Shown: in pieces, positions 1 through 5,258 of the stretch
How positions within the stretch are numbered: position 1 is the stretch's first letter
Layout of the letters: every line of letters starts with the position of its first letter
Assembly: GCA_945918815.1 (NCBI GenBank)
Contig: CAMEIU010000150.1
Coordinates: 1-5,258, forward strand
From: an uncultured Clostridia bacterium
GTDB lineage: Bacteria; Bacillota; Clostridia; Oscillospirales; Oscillospiraceae
Reading direction: 5' to 3'
DNA: 5,258 nt
Position numbers and translations under genes: made by a program
Notes under the pieces: generated by a model
What the model was told of the DNA's origin: nothing
Database searches by the model: none
The model's input: the letters and a program-made list of their open reading frames with translations, nothing else

Positions 1-491
1 ACCACGTTTCCATCCACCACATGGAGGGCGTTGTCGGCATAGACCTGGCCGTTGTTCTCCGAAACCAGGTAGGTGTCGTCCCCCGCTTCAAAGAGGCCCG
101 GCTCCGTCAGGATGGTGCCGTCCTCCAGCACATAGTTGGCATATCCGCCGCCTCTGTGGAAGCCGGGGCGGACCCCCATATCCGGGAGGCTCTCCTGATT
201 CCAGGCCTCGCCGTCCGCTTCCAGATATTCGTGGGGCAGGGTGCATTCCAGCACATCATAGTAGTTCGGGTCCGCCGGGTCCACATCCAGGAACACCAGA
301 CATTCCAGCCCGTCCAAGGCTTCCCGGTCCGGCGTCCGGTCCAGGACCCGGTTGAAAATGGCCGCCGCCTGGGCCCGGGTCACAGGCCCTGCCGGATCGG
401 CTTCCGCCTCCACCCAGCCCCGCTCCACGGCCAAAGCCACGGAGGCAGGCACAGGCTCCGATTCCGCAGGCGGCTCGGTCGCGGCTTCCGG
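1..491 (-). pseudogene. Continuation of the SLH lipoprotein gene beyond an in-frame stop (partial)
   Basis: In the same minus-strand frame as the upstream SLH gene, 163 codons follow the TAA without another stop and run off the window edge. My translation gives a further acidic linker (PEAATEPPAESEPVPA), then a third SLH-like segment (codons about 17-52 after the stop, with VTRAQAAAIFNRVLDR), then a domain containing FLDVDPADPNYYDVLE, GFHRGGGYANYVLEDG and VYADNALHVVDGNVV. The last part has the Gly/aromatic-rich look of extracellular or cell-wall-associated domains, but I do not recognise a family. The linker style and SLH order continue seamlessly, so this is the missing C-terminal part and not a separate gene. 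The only in-frame ATG here (177-179) lies inside the conserved stretch, and no GTG with a convincing ribosome binding site was found. Independent translation is therefore unlikely. The true 3' end lies outside the window. Confidence 0.7.
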
Positions 492-1127
492 TTACACCGC
501 TTCCTGCTCCGGCTGCAGCTCCAGGGCCCGGCAGAGGGCGTCCGTCAATTCCACCAGGGTGATCCCGTCCTCCGGCCGGAAGGTCCCGTCCTCGCCGCCG
601 GGCAAAAGCTCCACTGTCAACGCCACGGAGGTGAAATACCACCGTTCCTCCGTCACGTCCGAAAAAAGGAGCGTCTCCGGTTCCGCCTCAGGCGCCGGGT
701 CCGTCTCAGACGAAGCTTCCTCCGAAACCGGCGTTTCCGTGGGCGTTTCTTCCGGCTCCGGGGTTTCTTCCGGCTCGGGCGTCTCTTCCGGCTCCGTCTC
801 ACCGGCGTCCTCCGGCGCTTCCACAAAGAGATTGGCCAAAATCTGGGCCGTCTCCGCCCGGCTCAGAGGCCGGTCCGGGAAGAAGTAGCCGTCCTGGCCC
901 TGCATATAGGGCCCATGGGTCAGATATTCGATTGGTTCCGGTTCCGGTTCCGGCTCTGGTTCCGGCTCCGGCTCCGGCAGCACGGGAGCCTCCGGCTCCA
1001 CCGCCTGCACCGCCGGTTCTTCCTCCGGCGCCACGGCGTCCTCCACCGGCACGCAGGCCGTCAGACACAGGGCCAGCAGAAAGGCCCCCGCCAGGCGCCA
1101 TCGCCTGGGCGCGTTTTCTCTCTCCAT
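492..1127 (-). CDS. SLH-domain lipoprotein, prematurely terminated (5' part of a broken gene)
   Basis: This 211-residue product starts at an ATG preceded by AGGAAG (1135-1140). The N-terminus has basic residues, a hydrophobic core (residues 12-22) and a lipobox LTAC with the lipidated Cys at 25, so it should be exported and anchored in the membrane. A Glu/Pro linker (51-65, alternating P and E) leads to a first SLH-like domain (about 68-103, with FFPDRPLSRAETAQILANLF). A second acidic linker with three EETPEP-like units (about 114-133) leads to a second SLH domain (about 153-205, with FSDVTEERWYFTSVALTVE and GTFRPEDGITLVELTDALCR). SLH domains usually occur in threes and bind cell-wall polymers. 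The protein stops at TAA (492-494) inside a third acidic linker, and the frame stays open beyond it, so the natural protein was probably longer. The SLH assignment is firm. The role of the full protein is unknown, and a short functional lipoprotein cannot be excluded. Confidence 0.75.
   Translation of the reverse strand: MERENAPRRWRLAGAFLLALCLTACVPVEDAVAPEEEPAVQAVEPEAPVLPEPEPEPEPEPEPEPIEYLTHGPYMQGQDGYFFPDRPLSRAETAQILANLFVEAPEDAGETEPEETPEPEETPEPEETPTETPVSEEASSETDPAPEAEPETLLFSDVTEERWYFTSVALTVELLPGGEDGTFRPEDGITLVELTDALCRALELQPEQEAV
745..798 (-). repeat. Three 18-bp tandem repeats encoding an EETPEP-type linker
   Basis: Three near-identical 18-bp units (745-762, 763-780, 781-798; plus-strand consensus close to GTTTCTTCCGGCTCSGGS) encode the acidic Pro-rich linker between the first two SLH domains. 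The unit length is a multiple of three, so expansion or contraction is frame-neutral. Confidence 0.8.
934..978 (-). repeat. Hexanucleotide tandem repeat encoding a Pro-Glu linker
   Basis: About 7.5 tandem copies of GGYTCC (plus-strand reading) encode the alternating Pro-Glu stretch, residues 51-65, between the lipobox and the first SLH domain. Changes in copy number would keep the frame and alter only linker length. This looks like a cell-wall-spanning spacer. Confidence 0.8.
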
Positions 1128-1184
1128 TCACGTTCTTCCTTACAAATCAAAAGCGGCGTCAAGCCGTTTTCGACAAAATTCCCT

Positions 1185-1213
1185 TCTAAATAGTAGCAAA
1201 ACTATCTAGTCAA
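1185..1213 (-). promoter_or_regulatory. Possible sigma-A promoter for the SLH gene
   Basis: Reading the minus strand, TTGACT (1208-1213) is a near-perfect -35 box. Candidate -10 boxes are TATTTA (1187-1192, spacer 15) or TTTAGA (1185-1190, spacer 17). Neither is ideal, so the -10 is uncertain. The distance of about 60 nt to the start codon at 1127 is plausible. Confidence 0.4.
1186..1209. promoter_or_regulatory. 24-bp dyad, possible operator
   Basis: CTAAATAGT (1186-1194) and ACTATCTAG (1201-1209) form 9-bp inverted arms with one mismatch around the 6-nt spacer AGCAAA. The dyad spans the region between the candidate -35 and -10 boxes of the leftward SLH promoter, a classic position for a repressor site. 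No regulator gene is visible in the window. Confidence 0.4.
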
Positions 1214-1262
1214 GGACAGATCCCGGCTGGTTTTTGAAATTCTGCCGTTTTTTGGGATTGGC

Positions 1263-1291
1263 TTGCGAAGCAGGCCCATATGGACTATAAT
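1263..1291 (+). promoter_or_regulatory. Sigma-A promoter for the M3 peptidase gene
   Basis: TTGCGA (1263-1268, 4 of 6 matches to the -35 consensus) and a perfect TATAAT (1286-1291) are separated by 17 bp. Transcription would begin near 1298, giving a leader of about 35 nt with no room for a riboswitch. Confidence 0.7.
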
Positions 1292-1320
1292 AAGAAGAGA
1301 CTCAATACAGGAGCCAAAAT

Positions 1321-1325
1321 GGAGG
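1321..1325 (+). promoter_or_regulatory. Ribosome binding site of the M3 peptidase gene
   Basis: GGAGG lies 7 nt upstream of the ATG at 1333 and fixes that start. An ATG at 1319 is out of frame and terminates after four sense codons. Confidence 0.8.
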
Positions 1326-1332
1326 AACAACT

Positions 1333-3036
1333 ATGAAATTTTCTGAGATGCCCTACACAAGGCCGGATCTGGAGCAGGTCAAAAAGGACTGCGCCGCTCT
1401 GACCTGCCGCCTGAAGGAAGCCAAAACCTACGGCGAGGCCAAAGCCGTGTTCCTGGAGAAGGAACGGCTGGTGAAGCACGTGGAAACCGCCGCCACCCTG
1501 TCCAACATCCGCCACACCATCGACACCCGCGACGAATTCTATGACGGCGAAGTCAAATTCTGGAACGCAGCCATGCCGGAGCTGGAGGAATACTTGCAGC
1601 AGTGGACCATGGCCATGCTGGAATCCCCCTTCCGTCCCGACTTTTCCAAAGAATATGGCGATCTGATGTTCGTCAACGCCGAAATCTCCCTAAAAGCCTT
1701 CTCCCCGGAAATCATCCCGGAGATGCAGCAGGAGAACGACCTGACTCAGGAATATGAAAAGCTCCTGGCCTCCGCCCAGATTCCCTTCGAGGGCGGCGTC
1801 TACACCATCTCCCAGATTTCCCCCTTCAAGAACGATCCCGACGACGCCCGCCGCCTGGCCGCCTGGAAGGCCGAGGGTCAGTGGTACAAGGACAACCAGG
1901 AACAGCTGGACGCCATCTATGACAAGCTGGTCCACCTCCGGGACGCCATGGGCAAGAAGCTGGGCTATGAGGGCTACACGGAGCTTGGCTACTACCGCAT
2001 GAACCGCAACTGCTACACCAAGGCCGACGTGGAGAAGTTCCGGGCCGCCGTGGTGAAATATCTGGTGCCCGTGGCGGACCAGATCTACCGGGAGCAGGCC
2101 AAACGCCTCGGAAAAGAATACCCCATGAGCTTTGCCGACAACGCTTTGCAGTTCCGCTCCGGCAACCCGAAGCCCCAGGGTACCGCCGACGACATTCTGG
2201 CCCACGGCAAGGAATTCTACGACGCCCTGTCCCCCGAGACCAGCGAGTTCTTCCAGACCATGCTGGACGGCGAGCTGCTGGACGTGCTGTCCACCGAGGG
2301 CAAGGCCGGCGGCGGCTACTGCACCAGCATTCCCGACTATGAGGTGCCCTTCATCTTCGCCAACTTCAACGGCACCCAGCACGACGTGGAGGTCGTGACC
2401 CACGAGGCAGGTCACGCCTTTGCCGACTGGATGAACCGGGACCGGATTCCCGCCGAATATGTCTGGCCCTCCATGGAGGGCTGCGAGGTCCACTCCATGT
2501 CCATGGAGTTCCTGGCCTGGCCCTGGGAAGAGGGCTTCTTCGGCCCCGACACCCGGAAGTTCTACTACAGCCACCTGTCCGGCGCCCTGACCTTCATCCC
2601 CTACGGCACCATGGTGGACCACTTCCAGCATGAGGTCTACGAGCATCCCGACATGACCCCCGCGGAGCGCCACGGCGTGTGGAAGAAGCTCCTGGGCGTG
2701 TATATGCCCTGGATGAAGCTGGACGGCGAGATCCCCTTCTACAGCGAGGGCGAGGGCTGGCAGCGGCAGCACCACATCTACTCCAGTCCCTTCTACTATA
2801 TCGACTACTGCCTGGCGCAGACCGTGTCTCTGGAAATCTGGGCCTTGCAGCAGAAGGACCAGAAGGACGCCTGGAACCACTACATGGCCTACACCCGCCA
2901 GGGCGGCAGCAAGGTGTTCACCGAGCTGCTGAAAAACGCCGGTCTCGAGAGCCCCTTCGACGAAAACTGCCTCAAGACCGTCTGCGAGACAGCCAAGCAG
3001 TGGCTGGAGGAATTTGACCTCACCGGAATTGAATAA
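1333..3036 (+). CDS. M3 family oligoendopeptidase (zinc metallopeptidase, non-PepF branch)
   Basis: This 567-residue protein has no signal peptide and should be a cytoplasmic peptidase that cleaves short peptides to feed amino-acid catabolism or peptide turnover. The zinc-binding motif HEAGH is at residues 357-361, with His357 and His361 as ligands and Glu358 as catalytic base. The third ligand is probably Glu385 in GCEVHSMSMEF, 28 residues after the first His, which is the spacing I recall for the M3 family. The C-terminal segment HHIYSSPFYYIDYCLAQ (480-496) matches the conserved Tyr-rich substrate/transition-state region of M3 enzymes. The residues before about 200 are mostly helical. The length and the GCEVHSMSMEF wording fit the 'M3, not PepF' family of Firmicutes (TIGR02289-like). 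The gene has its own promoter (1263-1291) and ribosome binding site, and a strong hairpin 12 nt after the stop, so it is probably monocistronic. It looks intact. Substrate preference cannot be read from sequence. Confidence 0.93.
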   Translation: MKFSEMPYTRPDLEQVKKDCAALTCRLKEAKTYGEAKAVFLEKERLVKHVETAATLSNIRHTIDTRDEFYDGEVKFWNAAMPELEEYLQQWTMAMLESPFRPDFSKEYGDLMFVNAEISLKAFSPEIIPEMQQENDLTQEYEKLLASAQIPFEGGVYTISQISPFKNDPDDARRLAAWKAEGQWYKDNQEQLDAIYDKLVHLRDAMGKKLGYEGYTELGYYRMNRNCYTKADVEKFRAAVVKYLVPVADQIYREQAKRLGKEYPMSFADNALQFRSGNPKPQGTADDILAHGKEFYDALSPETSEFFQTMLDGELLDVLSTEGKAGGGYCTSIPDYEVPFIFANFNGTQHDVEVVTHEAGHAFADWMNRDRIPAEYVWPSMEGCEVHSMSMEFLAWPWEEGFFGPDTRKFYYSHLSGALTFIPYGTMVDHFQHEVYEHPDMTPAERHGVWKKLLGVYMPWMKLDGEIPFYSEGEGWQRQHHIYSSPFYYIDYCLAQTVSLEIWALQQKDQKDAWNHYMAYTRQGGSKVFTELLKNAGLESPFDENCLKTVCETAKQWLEEFDLTGIE

Positions 3037-3048
3037 AGCCTAAGAAGC

Positions 3049-3092
3049 AAACCTACCCCTGCGCCGGGGAAGCCCGGCGCAGGGGTAGGTTT
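3049..3092 (+). terminator. Perfect 20-bp hairpin after the M3 peptidase gene, probable terminator
   Basis: Arms 3049-3068 and 3073-3092 are perfectly complementary around a GAAG loop, starting 12 nt after the peptidase stop. The stem is very GC-rich in its upper half, with AAA/TTT at its base. There is no long T-tract after it (only TTT, which belongs to the stem), so it is not a textbook intrinsic terminator. It may act in both directions for the two convergent units, or be part of the adjoining repeat cluster. Confidence 0.6.
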
Positions 3093-3117
3093 CGGGCGGC
3101 TGATAGCCGCCCCTACG
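3093..3117. repeat. GC-rich palindromic intergenic repeat (GTAGGGGCGGC type)
   Basis: GGGCGGCT (3094-3101) and AGCCGCCC (3105-3112) form a perfect 8-bp stem with a GAT loop, followed by CTACG. Read on the minus strand it is CGTAGGGGCGGC plus its palindromic partner. From memory, this resembles short interspersed palindromes common in gut Clostridia. The right edge of the window carries a related GTAGGGCGCGGCG string. Copy number in the genome is not visible here. Confidence 0.55.
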
Positions 3118-3121
3118 GCAC

Positions 3122-3283
3122 GCACCCTCGTGCCCCATAAGGGCAGTGAAAAAGGAAAAGCGGAGCGTGAAGAAGTGAGGTATCCGCCTTCGGCGGATGA
3201 TCCAAATCGTCCCGAAGGAACACCTCGCCTATTCACGCTTCACTCTTACCTATTACCTGCCCTTCCAGGGGGCACGAGGGTGC
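3122..3283. repeat. MITE-like imperfect inverted-repeat element, non-coding
   Basis: The ends are a perfect 15-bp inverted repeat: GCACCCTCGTGCCCC (3122-3136) and its complement (3269-3283). After a short gap the pairing resumes with AAGGGCAG (3139-3146) against CTGCCCTT (about 3257-3264). It continues imperfectly through GTGAAG/GTGAGG-rich sequence on the left and TTCAC/CTTAC-rich sequence on the right. The centre holds a perfect small hairpin, ATCCGCC-TTC-GGCGGAT (3182-3198), and a weaker one around 3209-3221. The whole 162 bp could fold back on itself. It has no credible gene and no obvious target-site duplication. It fills most of the gap between the two convergent genes, as expected for a passively mobilised repeat, and might also help terminate transcription. 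Confidence 0.55.
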
Positions 3284-3298
3284 TTCCTATATTATGAC

Positions 3299-4576
3299 TC
3301 AGTTCTGTTCCGTCATGATTCGCATGATCTCTTTGTCGGTCTCCCGCATGCCGATTCTGGCCAGCTGGCCGACGTTTTCGATGGTGCGCTCTACGCCCTT
3401 GGTGACGATTCCGTCTCCGCCGCGGAATTCCTGGCCGTTTCGGAACATCTCATAGCCCAGAATGCCCGCGTCCACGGCCATGGCGATTTTTGCGGCGCAG
3501 GAGGACTTGGCGCCGTCGCAGATGGTGCCGGACAGGATGGCCACGGCGTTGACCACCGTGTGGGCGATCTCCCGGAAACGGCCGCCATGGAGATAGGCGA
3601 TGCCCGCGCCGCAGCCGCAGCCTGCGCTGATGGCTCCGCAGTAGGCCGAGAGGCGGCCAATTCCCGTCTTCTGATGGACCGTCACCAGATCCGAGACGAT
3701 CAGGGCCCGCAGCAGTTCCTCGTGGGACGCGCCCAGGTGCTTGGCGTAGACCGCCACGGGCACCGAGGCTGTCAGGCCCTGGTTGCCGCTGCCGGACACG
3801 ATGCACACCGGAAGCTCGCAGCCGTTCATTCTCGCGTCGGACCCGGCAGCGGCCATTGCCCTGGCCCGGGTGCGGACGTCGTCGCTCTGGGCCAGGAGGG
3901 TCTTGCCGATGTTGGCCCCGTAGGGATTTCGCAGGCCCTCCTCGGCGATGGCCAGGTTCATTTCCAGCTGCCGCTCCAGAATGGGCCGCAACAGATTCAG
4001 GTCCACCGTCTCCGCGAATTCCACGATGTCCCGGACATTCAGCATTTTCCGGTCCTCTTGCTCCTCCTGGGCCGCAGCCTCCACCGGGCGTGCCAGTACC
4101 GGAACGCCGTTTTTCTCCACCAGCACCACGTTGGTGTGGGCGTCCACCAGGCGGACCCGGACTTCGTCGGCGCCCCGGATCATGGTCAGCTGAATGTCGA
4201 AAATATGGCCGCTGTCCAGGGGCTCGATCTCCACGGGGCAGCACTCTGCCAGGTCCCGCACCTGCGCCGCATCCGCCTCCGTCAGGCCGCTCAGGACTTC
4301 CAGACGCTTCTCCGGGTGTCCGGCCACCAGGCCCGCGGCCAGGGCTGCCGCGATGCCCCGGCCCCCACCGGTGCCGGGAACCACCACGCTTTTGACATTC
4401 TTGATGATATTGCCGCTGAGCCCGGCGTGAATCTGCTCCGGCGCACCGCCCAGCTGCTGGCCCGCCAGGGCCGCCGCGTAGGCGATGGCGATGGGCTCCG
4501 TACAGCCCATGGCCGGAATCAGCTCCTGCCGCAGAATCTCACAGTATGTTTCATACACAGTCGAATCAAGCGCCAT
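3299..4576 (-). CDS. cyuA: L-cysteine desulfidase / serine-dehydratase-like Fe-S lyase (CyuA/YhaM, UPF0597 family)
   Basis: This 425-residue cytoplasmic enzyme probably breaks L-cysteine (possibly also serine or a related amino acid) down to pyruvate, ammonia and sulfide using a [4Fe-4S] cluster and no PLP. Family hallmarks are GCTEPIAIAYA near the N-terminus (Cys25), a Gly-rich VVVPGTGGGRGIAAA (64-78), GSGNQGLTASVPV (262-274), SAYCGAISAGCGCGAG (310-325) and ICDGAKSSCAAK (352-363). Cys313, Cys353 and Cys360 are the best candidates for cluster ligands, by analogy with Fe-S serine dehydratases; this is inference. The ATG at 4574-4576 is chosen because AAGGAGG (4583-4589) sits 6 nt upstream. A GTG at 4606 would add ten residues but has no comparable site and would overlap ubiX. 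The gene is 11 nt downstream of ubiX and probably translationally coupled to it. Automated pipelines may label it 'L-serine ammonia-lyase, iron-sulfur-dependent, subunit alpha'. Confidence 0.88.
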   Translation of the reverse strand: MALDSTVYETYCEILRQELIPAMGCTEPIAIAYAAALAGQQLGGAPEQIHAGLSGNIIKNVKSVVVPGTGGGRGIAAALAAGLVAGHPEKRLEVLSGLTEADAAQVRDLAECCPVEIEPLDSGHIFDIQLTMIRGADEVRVRLVDAHTNVVLVEKNGVPVLARPVEAAAQEEQEDRKMLNVRDIVEFAETVDLNLLRPILERQLEMNLAIAEEGLRNPYGANIGKTLLAQSDDVRTRARAMAAAGSDARMNGCELPVCIVSGSGNQGLTASVPVAVYAKHLGASHEELLRALIVSDLVTVHQKTGIGRLSAYCGAISAGCGCGAGIAYLHGGRFREIAHTVVNAVAILSGTICDGAKSSCAAKIAMAVDAGILGYEMFRNGQEFRGGDGIVTKGVERTIENVGQLARIGMRETDKEIMRIMTEQN

Positions 4577-4582
4577 ATTGCT

Positions 4583-4589
4583 CCTCCTT
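4583..4589 (-). promoter_or_regulatory. Ribosome binding site of cyuA overlapping the ubiX stop codon
   Basis: AAGGAGG on the minus strand shares two bases with the TAA that ends ubiX (4588-4590) and lies 6 nt before the cyuA ATG. This layout indicates one transcript and probable translational coupling, and it decides the cyuA start. Confidence 0.85.
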
Positions 4590-5166
4590 ATTCTAAACCT
4601 GTCCACTGGTAGCCGCCCTCGTCCAGGTCGAACTGGCTCAGCAGGCGGTTCACCACATGGTTGGCGCAGTCCTCCAAAGAGAACGGATGGTTGTAATAGG
4701 CCAGCACGGGCGGCACGACGACCGCACCCAACTGACTGGCCTCATAGAGATTGCGCAGGTGGACGGTGCCCAACGGCGACTCCCGGGCCGCCAACGCCAG
4801 CTTCCGCCGCTCCTTCAAGGTCACGTCAGCGGCCCGCAGGAGCAGATTGTCCGAATAGCCGGACACAATGCCCGCCACGGTCTTCATGCTGCATGGGACC
4901 ACGATCATGCCCATGGTCTTAAAGCTGCCGGAGGCCGGAGCCGCGCCGATGTCACCGTTTTCATAGGAGACGGAAGCCAGCGCCCGCAGGTCCTCCAGGC
5001 TCAGGTCCGTCTCCTGGGCCAAAGTCAGAGCCGCGCCGTGGGTGACGATCAGATGGGTCTCGATTTCGGGATGCCTGTCCCGCAGCTGCCGCAGCAAGGC
5101 CACCGTCAAAGGCGCGCCCGACGCGCCGCTCATGCCGACCACCAGCCGGGCTGGCTGTTGTTTCAT
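4588..5166 (-). CDS. ubiX: UbiX family flavin prenyltransferase
   Basis: This 192-residue protein aligns by eye along its length with E. coli UbiX as I remember it. UbiX attaches a dimethylallyl group to FMN to make prenyl-FMN, the cofactor of UbiD-type reversible decarboxylases. Visible motifs are GMSGASG (11-17, FMN phosphate loop), SGSFKTMGMIVVPCSMKTVAGI (79-100), RAADVTLKERRKL (111-123), RESPL (128-132), PPVLAYYNHP (152-161) and VVNRLLSQF (171-179). Ser13, Lys118, Arg128, Glu129, Tyr158 and Arg174 fall where the active-site residues of characterised UbiX enzymes are expected from spacing. These motifs favour UbiX over the related cysteine decarboxylases (EpiD/CoaC type). The ATG at 5164-5166 follows AGGAGGG (5172-5178). 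No ubiD is visible. The 92 bp upstream are non-coding, so ubiX is probably the first gene of its transcript, with cyuA second. Confidence 0.92.
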   Translation of the reverse strand: MKQQPARLVVGMSGASGAPLTVALLRQLRDRHPEIETHLIVTHGAALTLAQETDLSLEDLRALASVSYENGDIGAAPASGSFKTMGMIVVPCSMKTVAGIVSGYSDNLLLRAADVTLKERRKLALAARESPLGTVHLRNLYEASQLGAVVVPPVLAYYNHPFSLEDCANHVVNRLLSQFDLDEGGYQWTGLE

Positions 5167-5171
5167 AAACG

Positions 5172-5178
5172 CCCTCCT
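5172..5178 (-). promoter_or_regulatory. Ribosome binding site of ubiX
   Basis: AGGAGGG on the minus strand, 5 nt before the ATG at 5166, supports the chosen ubiX start. No convincing -35/-10 pair was found between here and the window edge, so the operon promoter is not assigned. Confidence 0.75.
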
Positions 5179-5237
5179 GTTCCGCTTTCGTCAGTAAACC
5201 GGAAAATTGGGATTTGACGATGTGTTGTACTGGCAAT

Positions 5238-5258
5238 GTAGGGCGCGGCGACCCGACG
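5238..5258. repeat. Possible edge of a second GTAGGG-type palindromic repeat (truncated)
   Basis: GTAGGGCGCGGCG followed by ACCCGACG at the window end resembles the minus-strand reading of the repeat at 3093-3117 (CGTAGGGGCGGC). The partner arm, if present, lies beyond the window. Confidence 0.3.

Noticed and set aside
1149..1170. Small hairpin AAAA-G-CGGC / GCCG-TTTT in the SLH leader, possible attenuator
   Set aside because: The stem is only four GC pairs plus A-T pairs with a bulge, and there are no alternative pairings or leader peptide to support an attenuation mechanism.
21..1193. Long plus-strand open frame (390 codons) over the SLH gene
   Set aside because: The translation is Arg/Gly/Phe-rich and low in complexity, has no family motifs, and mirrors the opposite strand, which encodes a lipobox and SLH domains. 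Long antisense frames are expected in GC-rich coding DNA.
1319..1336. Tiny upstream ORF (ATG at 1319, stop overlapping the peptidase start)
   Set aside because: It is only five sense codons at most, its ATG abuts the GGAGG that serves the real start, and it has no ribosome binding site of its own. Most likely chance.
1690..2880. Minus-strand open frame (396 codons) inside the M3 peptidase gene
   Set aside because: It is Val/Gly/His/Leu-rich with no recognisable domain, and lies wholly antisense to a gene with clear catalytic motifs.
3122..3283. Possible CRISPR fragment or riboswitch in the intergenic region
   Set aside because: There are no regularly spaced direct repeats, and the element lies at the 3' ends of both neighbouring genes, not upstream of one.
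4577..4606. GTG at 4606 as an upstream start for cyuA
   Set aside because: It would overlap the ubiX coding end, lacks a ribosome binding site, and adds a non-conserved basic decapeptide. The ATG at 4576 has an ideal AAGGAGG.
3197..4612. Plus-strand open frame (471 codons) over cyuA
   Set aside because: It begins inside the repeat element and has compositionally biased, motif-free translation. The opposite strand has the conserved Fe-S lyase motifs and a good ribosome binding site.

Overview
The window is GC-rich, gene-dense bacterial DNA. It probably comes from a gut-type low-abundance Firmicute of the Oscillospiraceae/Clostridia group (Flavonifractor-, Oscillibacter- or Pseudoflavonifractor-like). 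This is inferred from strong GGAGG-type ribosome binding sites, an SLH-domain lipoprotein, an M3 oligopeptidase of the non-PepF branch, a CyuA-type Fe-S lyase, and short GC-rich palindromic intergenic repeats (GTAGGGGCGGC type). No taxonomic search was possible.

Layout. Bases 1-1127 (minus) hold a gene for an exported lipoprotein with S-layer homology (SLH) domains. It is interrupted by an in-frame TAA at 492-494. The same frame stays open past the stop to the window edge and encodes another SLH-like segment, so the gene looks like a nonsense-mutated pseudogene or a sequence error. Bases 1128-1332 are a divergent promoter region with a good sigma-A promoter for the rightward gene, a weaker one for the SLH gene, and a 24-bp dyad in the latter. 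Bases 1333-3036 (plus) encode an M3-family zinc oligoendopeptidase. Bases 3037-3298 separate two convergent transcription units. They contain a perfect 20-bp-stem hairpin (likely terminator), a GC-rich palindrome, and a roughly 160-bp imperfect inverted-repeat element that looks like an interspersed repeat or MITE. Bases 3299-5166 (minus) are a two-gene unit: a UbiX-type flavin prenyltransferase followed 11 nt later by a CyuA/YhaM-type L-cysteine desulfidase (serine-dehydratase-like Fe-S lyase). Bases 5167-5258 are upstream non-coding DNA, ending in what looks like the start of another GTAGGG-type repeat.

Function. The M3 peptidase would break down short peptides in the cytoplasm, and CyuA would degrade cysteine (or a related amino acid) to pyruvate, ammonia and sulfide. 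Both fit amino-acid and peptide catabolism. UbiX makes prenylated FMN for UbiD-type decarboxylases, but no UbiD is visible here. I see no phage, CRISPR, tRNA/rRNA, toxin-antitoxin or defence system, and no clearly novel multi-gene system. The most notable points are the broken SLH gene, the repeat element between the convergent genes, and the tight ubiX-cyuA linkage.
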